This document shows, piece by piece, positions 15,570 through 20,603 of a stretch of 20,603 bases of DNA. The first letter of the stretch is position 1. Every line of letters begins with the position of its first letter. The stretch spans positions 1 to 20,603 of the forward strand of contig WRKN01000018.1 in NCBI GenBank assembly GCA_009778055.1. Direction: 5' to 3'. The notes beneath the pieces are model-generated. The model had not been told where the DNA came from. It did no database searches and was given only the letters and a program-made list of their open reading frames with translations. Source of the DNA: Synergistaceae bacterium. Lineage in GTDB: Bacteria > Synergistota > Synergistia > Synergistales > Aminobacteriaceae. A program made the translations under genes and the position numbers.

Positions 15570-16019
15570 TCACATCGGCGCGTATATTTCTATCGGGAAA
15601 TCGCCCTTCAAAATGTAGGGAAGGAGCCTGACGTAAAACGGGTGAATATCCGGAAGCGTCAGGCTTTCTTCTGCCTCGACCCAGAAAAGCTCGCCTTCGT
15701 CCGAGGGGTTGAGTTCGCCTTCAAAGTCGCGGCAGACGAAGTAGTTGGAGAGATATTCTATATTTTCACCCCGGCGGCAGGCGTGCAGGACGCCGGCGAA
15801 TTCCATGTTTTTCAAGACGTACCCGGTTTCCTCCAGCATCTCGCGGGCGCAGGCCTCTTTCAGGCTTTCGCCCCTTTTTTTGCGTCCGCCGGGAACCGTT
15901 ATCTCTCCCTTGTAGGGTTCGTTGGCGCGGCGTATCAACAACACTTTGCCGTCTTTCAGCAAAAAGCAGAAAACTATAAGCGCCGTGTAAGCGTAATCTT
16001 CCCAGTGCTTGCCGCTCAT
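15570..16019 (-). CDS. Nudix hydrolase
   Basis: This 149-aa enzyme of the Nudix family cleaves nucleoside diphosphates linked to another moiety. The full Nudix box is present: G45-x5-E51-x7-REMLEETGY, with R59, E60, E63, E64 and G66 as the Mg-binding and catalytic set. The exact substrate cannot be deduced; options range from oxidised nucleotides to capped RNA or nucleotide sugars. It begins 6 nt after the ymdB stop with no clear ribosome site, consistent with translational coupling in an rny-ymdB-nudix operon. It converges with the TRAP receptor gene across only 12 nt, and no terminator is visible there. Confidence 0.9.
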   Translation of the reverse strand: MSGKHWEDYAYTALIVFCFLLKDGKVLLIRRANEPYKGEITVPGGRKKRGESLKEACAREMLEETGYVLKNMEFAGVLHACRRGENIEYLSNYFVCRDFEGELNPSDEGELFWVEAEESLTLPDIHPFYVRLLPYILKGDFPIEIYAPM

Positions 16020-16025
16020 GGCAAA

Positions 16026-16829
16026 TTAAGCGGGTACCGGCTCGTTTACCCTGACAATATCCACGGCGCGCCCGGAAGCGTCGTCGATGTCTATGACCAC
16101 GGCGTTGATTCTGGGCTGGTCGCCGCACACTTCATATTTGGCCGGCAAACAGGTGAGAAAGCGCGTTAATACAGACTCGGCCTGCACGCCTATAACCCCG
16201 CCGTGGCCGCCTGTCATTCCGACGTCGGAAATATAGGCGGATCCCCCCGGCAAAACTTGCTCGTCGGCGGTCTGAACGTGCGTATGAGTGCCTGCGGTCG
16301 CGGAAACTCTGCCGTCCAGGTAGAGCGCGAGGGCTTTTTTCTCCGAGGTGGCCTCGGCGTGGAAGTCCACCAGCACCGGCAACGGCGCGGACATCCTCTC
16401 CGCGTTTTTCTCCAGTTCCGCAAGGGCCGCGTCGGCGGCCCTGAAAGGGCAGTCGAGCGGAGGCATGAACGCCCTGCCTTGAAGGTTCAAAAGCCCCAAT
16501 TTTTTCCCGCCGCGCTCAATAATGGTGTATCCGGCGCCGGGAGCGCCGGGGGGGTAGTTGGCCGGGCGGATTACCCTGGTTTCGGAGGCCAGGGCCGGAT
16601 AGAAAATGTTTTTGTCCCATATATGGTTGCCGGAGGTCATGCCGTCCACGCCGAGCGCGAACAATTCATTCATGACCTTGTCCGTCATTCCTTTGCCGGA
16701 GGCCGCATTTTCGCAGTTGACGACGAAGAAATCAAAACGCCCGAAGCGCTCTTTCATAGTAGGCAGCGCCCTTGCCAGAGCGGAACGGCCAGGGCGGCCC
16801 ACGATGTCTCCGACGAAAAAAATCCTCAC
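16026..16829 (-). CDS. ymdB: YmdB-family metallophosphoesterase (2',3'-cyclic nucleotide phosphodiesterase)
   Basis: This 267-aa enzyme belongs to the TIGR00282/YmdB family, which hydrolyses 2',3'-cyclic nucleotides and influences RNA turnover and cell fate in Bacillus. Metal ligands appear in order: D8 in FVGDIVGRPGR, E40 and N41 in NCENA, N68 and H69 in GNHIWD, H157 in DFHAEATSEK, and H182 and H184 in GTHTHVQT. The start is GTG 16829, overlapping the rny stop by 4 nt (GTGA). Length and motifs are full for the family. The rny-ymdB adjacency is widely conserved, and the overlap suggests tight co-expression; the nudix gene follows. Confidence 0.94.
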   Translation of the reverse strand: MRIFFVGDIVGRPGRSALARALPTMKERFGRFDFFVVNCENAASGKGMTDKVMNELFALGVDGMTSGNHIWDKNIFYPALASETRVIRPANYPPGAPGAGYTIIERGGKKLGLLNLQGRAFMPPLDCPFRAADAALAELEKNAERMSAPLPVLVDFHAEATSEKKALALYLDGRVSATAGTHTHVQTADEQVLPGGSAYISDVGMTGGHGGVIGVQAESVLTRFLTCLPAKYEVCGDQPRINAVVIDIDDASGRAVDIVRVNEPVPA

Positions 16830-18355
16830 TTCGCGTATTCGGTGGAGCGCATTTCACGCGACACCGTTACCTTGATCTGGCCGGGGTACTTCATCTCCTC
16901 CTCGATTTTTCGGGCGATGTCGTACGCGAGTTTGTGCACTGTGCCGTCGTCGGTGTTGTTGGGTAAAACCAGCACGCGCACCTCGCGCCCGGCCTGTATG
17001 GCGTAGGCTTTGCTGACTCCGGCGAAGGCCTGGGCCAGCTCCTCCAGTTTTTCGAGGCGTTTTATGTAGGCTTCCAGGCTTTCGCGCCTCGCGCCGGGGC
17101 GTGAGGCGCTTATGGCGTCGGCGCAGGCGACGATTACATCGTAGATGTTTTTTACTTCCACGTTATCGTGATGAGAGGCTATCGCGCTTATGACCTCCGC
17201 GCGCTCGCCGAAGCGCCTCGCGAGATCCGCCCCTATCGCGGCGTGCGTCCCCTCGACCTGGTGGTCCACGGCCTTGCCGATGTCGTGCAGCAGTCCGGCG
17301 CGGCGCGATATTTCTTCGTCTATGCCCAATTCGGCGGCTATGATTCCAGAGATGTGCGCCACTTCCAGGCTGTGGGAAAGAGCGTTCTGGCCGTAGCTGA
17401 AACGGAATTTCAATTGGCCTATGGTCCGTATGAGCTCCGGGTGCAGGTTTTTTATACCTGCTTCCAGCAAGGATGCCTCGCCTGCTTCCACTATCTGTTC
17501 TTCCACGTCGCGCGCGGCCTTTTCAATCAGTTCCTCTATTCGCGCCGGGTGAATACGTCCGTCTATGATGAGGCGTTCCAGTGAGAGGCGGGCTATCTCG
17601 CGTCTGACGGGGTCGAAGCTGCTGAGGGTGACGGCCTCCGGCGTGTCGTCAACTATAAGGTCAACGCCGGTCAGGGTTTCAAACGCGCGGATGTTGCGTC
17701 CTTCCCGCCCTATGATACGCCCCTTCATGTCGTCTGTTGGCAGCGGCACGACGCTCACGGTGGCGTCGGAGGAGTGCTCTACCGCCAGGCGCTGAACCGC
17801 CGTGATAATGATGTCCCTGGCCTTGCGTTCGGCTTCCCTTTTAGCTTTCTCCTCAAGCTCCTTAAGCCGCAGCCCTATGACGTACTGGGCTTCCTCCTCC
17901 GTTTTACGCAGGAGTATTTCCTGGGCCTCCTCGCGTTTCATGCCGGCTATCTCCTCAAGGCGGGTCACTTGCTGCTTCAGGACGTTTTCGGCCTCCGATA
18001 TCCGTTGTTCCAGATCCTCATGTTTGCGGCGCAGTTCATCTTCCTTGTGCGCGACTTTGTCAAGTTTGCGGTCCAGATTTTCTTCCTTCTGCTCAATTTT
18101 GCGTTCCGCTCTTTGCAGCTCGCCGCGCCGCTCTCTGATGTCCTTCTCGGCGTCCTGGCGGAATTTGAATATTTCATCCTTGGCCTCCGCGATACGCTCT
18201 TTTTTGATACGTTCCGCGGAATCGGCCGCTTCTTTCTGCAAGTCTGCAATTTTGTTTTTAACGCCGGACAGGCGCGAGTTGTCAAAGATTTTGTAAATAA
18301 CAACCGCAACACCCGCTCCCAGCGCAAATCCTATCGTCAGATAAAGCAGGATCAT
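16826..18355 (-). CDS. rny: ribonuclease Y
   Basis: This 509-aa membrane-bound endoribonuclease initiates mRNA decay. In order it shows an N-terminal membrane segment (about 2-22), a long charged coiled coil (about 28-185, rich in E, K, R and A), a KH RNA-binding domain with GRIIGREGRN (212-221), and an HD domain with H327-S-L-E and the LLHDIGK motif (H357-D358) plus the trailing ASHHD. All catalytic elements are intact. The start is ATG 18355; AAGGAG lies 12 nt upstream, slightly far. It is the first gene of rny-ymdB-nudix. The upstream gap (18356-18475) contains TATATA-like sequences but no convincing -35. Confidence 0.97.
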   Translation of the reverse strand: MILLYLTIGFALGAGVAVVIYKIFDNSRLSGVKNKIADLQKEAADSAERIKKERIAEAKDEIFKFRQDAEKDIRERRGELQRAERKIEQKEENLDRKLDKVAHKEDELRRKHEDLEQRISEAENVLKQQVTRLEEIAGMKREEAQEILLRKTEEEAQYVIGLRLKELEEKAKREAERKARDIIITAVQRLAVEHSSDATVSVVPLPTDDMKGRIIGREGRNIRAFETLTGVDLIVDDTPEAVTLSSFDPVRREIARLSLERLIIDGRIHPARIEELIEKAARDVEEQIVEAGEASLLEAGIKNLHPELIRTIGQLKFRFSYGQNALSHSLEVAHISGIIAAELGIDEEISRRAGLLHDIGKAVDHQVEGTHAAIGADLARRFGERAEVISAIASHHDNVEVKNIYDVIVACADAISASRPGARRESLEAYIKRLEKLEELAQAFAGVSKAYAIQAGREVRVLVLPNNTDDGTVHKLAYDIARKIEEEMKYPGQIKVTVSREMRSTEYAK

Positions 18356-18473
18356 AGCGACACATCACTCCTTCCCGGTAAGGTTTATATTTATGCTCAA
18401 CCCGTGAATTTTACCTTATATAGGAAAACTTTCACAGCCCCCTTGAGGAAATTTGTGCCGTCCCCGGAAAAAA

Positions 18474-18507
18474 CACGGCCGGGTTATGACATTGTCATAC
18501 CCGGCCG
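18474..18507 (-). terminator. intrinsic terminator of the His-rich peptide gene
   Basis: The arms CGGCCGGGTTATGAC (18476-18490) and GTCATACCCGGCCG (18494-18507) pair over 14 bp with one bulged T and an ATT loop. Read on the minus strand the stem is followed by GTGTTTTTT, so it terminates transcription from the gene at 18547-18837 before rny. The plus side has no T-tract. Confidence 0.85.
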
Positions 18508-18546
18508 CGCAAATCAGTTTGATTATTTGGTAATTAAGGCTGGTAA

Positions 18547-18837
18547 TTAAAATCTGAAATAAAAATACCCCTGCCCCTGATACGGACTGTGCCCGTACCC
18601 ATACCCCGGCAGCGGCACCACTATCCAGCCGCCGGAGCCCCAGCCCGGCCCGTAATAGGAACCATGCCCGCGATGTCCGTGATAGTGGTGATTACGGTTG
18701 CGGTTATTGTTGTAGTGGTTACGGTGATGGCGCCCGCCTTGGTTATTGCGATTACCGTGGCTGCGGGCCTCCGCAGCGCCGGAAACGCTCAATATTCCCG
18801 CGATGATAACCGCCGCTATAATCAATTTTTTTAACAT
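18547..18837 (-). CDS. secreted His/Asn/Arg/Gly-rich small protein
   Basis: This 96-aa protein has a clear signal peptide (MLKKLIIAAVIIAGILSVSG, with AEA as the likely cleavage region). The rest is low-complexity: residues about 25-60 are dominated by His, Asn, Arg and Gly (NHYNNNRNRNHHYHGHRGHG). A Gly/Tyr/Pro-rich tail ends YFYFRF, with an aromatic terminal residue as in outer membrane-targeted proteins. Histidine clusters could bind metals, but no family is recognised. ATG 18837 follows AGGGAGA. A TATACT (minus, 18869-18864) lies between the upstream ATPase stop and this gene but lacks a -35. The strong terminator downstream indicates its own or a shared transcript. Confidence 0.75.
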   Translation of the reverse strand: MLKKLIIAAVIIAGILSVSGAAEARSHGNRNNQGGRHHRNHYNNNRNRNHHYHGHRGHGSYYGPGWGSGGWIVVPLPGYGYGHSPYQGQGYFYFRF

Positions 18838-18877
18838 GACGCTTCATCTCCCTTCTCCGTTCCAGTATACATATAAG

Positions 18878-20203
18878 TTACCTACGGCATGACCCGTAGA
18901 AACCCGCAATATTTTCAATGCTCTCTATCGCGTAGAGCGGTAAATTGACGAGCCATCCCTCGTTTTTATAATCTGCCATCGACGTTCTGACGGAAATTTT
19001 CGGATTGAATTTTTCATGATATGCTTTGAGGCTTTTTGCCTGTAAATTTATTTCCGCCTTCACCTCCAGGGGTATTATTTCACTGCCGTTATCCAGCAGG
19101 AAATCTATCTCGGCCGAGCCTTTGTCGTTTGTCCAGTAATACGGCTCGATGTTTTTCACGGCCTTCAACTGCTGAAGCACATACTGTTCGGTGAGCGCGC
19201 CTTTGAATTGCCCGAACAGATCGCTTCCGTCAAGAAGAACATCGCGACGCAAACGCGCCATGCAGGACATCAATCCCACATCCAGCATAAACAGCTTGAA
19301 TGATTTCAAATCTTCATAGGCTTTGAGAGGCAAGCCGGGCTGCGAGACGCGATATACTCTGTGCACCAGACCGCAATCCGACAGCCATAGCAGGGCGGTC
19401 TCGTATTCTCTCGCCCGCGCGCCCTCCTTTATCAAGCCATAGACGAATTTTTTATTTTCCCTCGCGAGTTGAGCCGGTATGCTGTTCCACAACATACGAA
19501 TCTTGGGCACGGCGTTATACGGCGCGTGTTTGGAAAAATCCTGCTCGTATGTGTCAAGAATGTTCTGTTGAATCTCCCGCGCTTCGTCAAAGTTCCGGTT
19601 TTTTGTGAAACTGAGGACTGCTTCCGGCATCCCTCCGATAAAATAATAATACTTGAGCAGTTCGATGTAATCCTGGCTGAATGTGGAGACGAGGCTGAAA
19701 TCACCGCGCTCTGTCAGTTCGGTAAACTTTTCGCGCCCCATCGCCATCATAAACTCCGTGAACGAGAGCGGGCGCAAGTCCATGAACTCTACCTTGCCGA
19801 CCGGGAAAGACGCGCCTTGATGCAGGGCCACGCCAAGCAGGGAACCGGCGCATACGATTTGATACTGCGGCGCGTCCTCGTTAAAATATTTAAGAGAGGA
19901 GAGCGCCTGCGGAACCTCCTGTATCTCGTCGAATACCAGAAGCGTTTTCTCCGGGTCTATCCTGCGCCTCGCGTGCAGTTCGAGTCCGGCGACTATGCGT
20001 TCGGCGTTCAGGTCGGAGGAGAATAAGGAGCTCATCCGCCGATTGTTGTCAAAATTGACGTAAACGCTGTCACTGTAAAATTTTGACGCGAACTCCTTCA
20101 TCAGCCAGGTTTTGCCGACCTGACGAGCGCCCCTGATGATCATCGGCTTACGTCCCTGGTTGAACTTCCACCTTTTCAGTTGTTCAATTGCCACACGATA
20201 CAA
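18878..20203 (-). CDS. AAA_14/DUF4143 family ATPase
   Basis: This 441-aa ATPase of unknown role is found singly in many anaerobes. It shows Walker A GARQVGKT (25-32), Walker B LLVFDEIQE (88-96), the sensor-like CAGSLLGVAL and then the DUF4143 helical region (about 185-345). The C-terminal part has a nuclease-like AEIDFLLDNG...IPLEVKAE motif (PD-(D/E)XK type). I prefer TTG 20203: AAGGTGG lies 5 nt upstream and homologs I recall begin with M-Y-R. The GTG at 20212 would have no spacer to a ribosome site. An extended -10 (TGATATAAT, 20248-20240) lies upstream without a -35. The family is common in mobile or accessory loci. Confidence 0.88.
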   Translation of the reverse strand: MYRVAIEQLKRWKFNQGRKPMIIRGARQVGKTWLMKEFASKFYSDSVYVNFDNNRRMSSLFSSDLNAERIVAGLELHARRRIDPEKTLLVFDEIQEVPQALSSLKYFNEDAPQYQIVCAGSLLGVALHQGASFPVGKVEFMDLRPLSFTEFMMAMGREKFTELTERGDFSLVSTFSQDYIELLKYYYFIGGMPEAVLSFTKNRNFDEAREIQQNILDTYEQDFSKHAPYNAVPKIRMLWNSIPAQLARENKKFVYGLIKEGARAREYETALLWLSDCGLVHRVYRVSQPGLPLKAYEDLKSFKLFMLDVGLMSCMARLRRDVLLDGSDLFGQFKGALTEQYVLQQLKAVKNIEPYYWTNDKGSAEIDFLLDNGSEIIPLEVKAEINLQAKSLKAYHEKFNPKISVRTSMADYKNEGWLVNLPLYAIESIENIAGFYGSCRR

Positions 20204-20239
20204 AGCGTCCACCTTCGCATTTTTGTTTTTTGTACAGCC

Positions 20240-20248
20240 ATTATATCA
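20240..20248 (-). promoter_or_regulatory. extended -10 promoter of the ATPase gene
   Basis: On the minus strand TGATATAAT is a perfect extended -10 (TGnTATAAT). No hexamer at 16-18 nt upstream resembles a -35. Transcription would begin near 20233, leaving about 30 nt of leader. Confidence 0.5.
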
Positions 20249-20350
20249 ACCCATCACAAAAGTGCGACGACTTTTCGGATGAACGTCACGTTTCTGCCAT
20301 GCAGTTTTGTGAGCCATAACTCGGGGGAACCTAAAATGCGGCGGCAAAGA

Positions 20351-20404
20351 AGCTCCTTATGTGCATAATAGGTGTATAATTTAGCATATGAGATGTAAGG
20401 AGCT
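20351..20404. repeat. 9-bp inverted repeat flanking the antitoxin promoter
   Basis: AGCTCCTTA (20351-20359) and TAAGGAGCT (20396-20404) are perfect inverted copies 36 nt apart. The right arm contains the AAGGAG ribosome site of the antitoxin gene. A TATAAT -10 (20375-20380, preceded by TG, no clear -35) sits between the arms. This could be part of an operator or a coincidence. Confidence 0.4.
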
Positions 20405-20408
20405 GATT

Positions 20409-20603
20409 ATGGTGCCGACAGCAAGGATATCCGTCAATGTAGATGGAGAAGTAAAACAAAACGCACAGAGAATCTTAGGCGAGATAGGCATGGACTTAAC
20501 TACCGCCATAGACTTACTGCTAAGAACGATAGTTCGGGAGGAGAGAATCCCTTTCAACCTACAAACCGAAAAAGCTTATTATGATAATACCTACAGGCAG
20601 TAT
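20409..20603 (+). CDS. RelB/DinJ-family antitoxin, partial (runs off the window)
   Basis: The first 65 residues are visible: MVPTARISVNVDGEVKQNAQ, then RILGEIGMDLTTAIDLLLRT, then IVREERIPFNLQTEKAYYDN. This is the RelB/DinJ antitoxin N-terminal ribbon-helix-helix (strand TARISVNVD, two helices, then the RIPFNL exit), which dimerises on operator DNA and represses its own operon. AAGGAG (20397-20402) lies 6 nt upstream of the ATG. The codon use is AT-rich (many AGA, ATA, CTA and TTA codons) unlike the GC-richer neighbours, which suggests recent acquisition. A RelE/YafQ-type toxin gene is expected beyond the right edge but cannot be seen. Confidence 0.85.
   Translation, partial: MVPTARISVNVDGEVKQNAQRILGEIGMDLTTAIDLLLRTIVREERIPFNLQTEKAYYDNTYRQY

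Noticed and set aside
20250..20347. Minus-strand 33-codon frame beginning with TTG after a TAAGGAG
   Set aside because: The protein has no recognisable features, overlaps the ATPase promoter region, and the ribosome site is simply the complement of an inverted-repeat arm.
126..20381. AATTATACACC near the left end (126-136) matches GGTGTATAATT near the right end (20371-20381) as an inverted 11-bp pair, suggesting terminal repeats of an element
   Set aside because: The match is explained by promoter-like AT-rich sequence, does not extend beyond about 11 bp, and the region between is ordinary chromosomal genes.

Overview
This is a gene-dense bacterial chromosome segment with 20 protein genes and no RNA genes, CRISPR array or insertion sequence that I can see. 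The gene set points to an anaerobic, amino-acid-using, diderm-type bacterium, and I infer Synergistota (Synergistaceae). The reasons are the iorAB indolepyruvate:ferredoxin oxidoreductase pair, a TRAP solute receptor, an ankyrin protein with exact 34-residue repeats, an RNase Y/YmdB pair and a stand-alone rpsD. This taxonomic call comes from recalled family resemblance, not from a search.

Layout. At 1-414 there is a small AT-richer gene for a possible ribbon-helix-helix protein. Positions 520-3610 (minus) hold a glycine betaine/proline ABC importer, proX-proW-proV, with start and stop codons overlapping. Positions 3753-4880 (minus) hold an exported or membrane-anchored ankyrin protein. Positions 4984-7894 (plus) hold iorA-iorB followed 2 nt later by an orphan pseudopilin. 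Positions 8032-9708 (plus) hold a dCache-HAMP-GGDEF diguanylate cyclase with an intact I-site. Positions 9758-10354 (plus) hold rpsD, driven by a near-consensus promoter lying across the cyclase's stop codon. Positions 10402-12460 (minus) hold a Gfo/Idh/MocA oxidoreductase and a class I aminotransferase. Positions 12567-13556 (minus) hold a TetR regulator and a small protein made of two HU-type helical dimerisation units without the DNA-binding arm. Positions 13723-15557 (plus) hold a membrane-anchored HPt protein overlapping an orphan TRAP solute receptor. Positions 15570-18355 (minus) hold rny-ymdB-nudix. Position 18547 onwards (minus) holds a secreted His/Asn/Gly-rich peptide gene, then an AAA_14/DUF4143 ATPase. 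At the right edge is the start of a RelB/DinJ-type antitoxin gene.

How the genes work together. The ABC importer takes up compatible solutes. IorAB makes acyl-CoA and reduced ferredoxin from aryl pyruvates in amino acid fermentation. RNase Y and YmdB are the usual RNA-decay neighbours. The diguanylate cyclase and the HPt/TRAP-receptor pair look like signalling outputs linked to extracellular solutes.

The least expected parts are two. First, the TetR and tandem-HU-half genes carry the same 10-bp operator core, each just downstream of a predicted promoter. Second, the HPt/TRAP-receptor operon has neither a kinase nor a transporter beside it. No stretch longer than 300 bases lacks a gene; the longest gap (20204-20408) holds divergent promoter elements.
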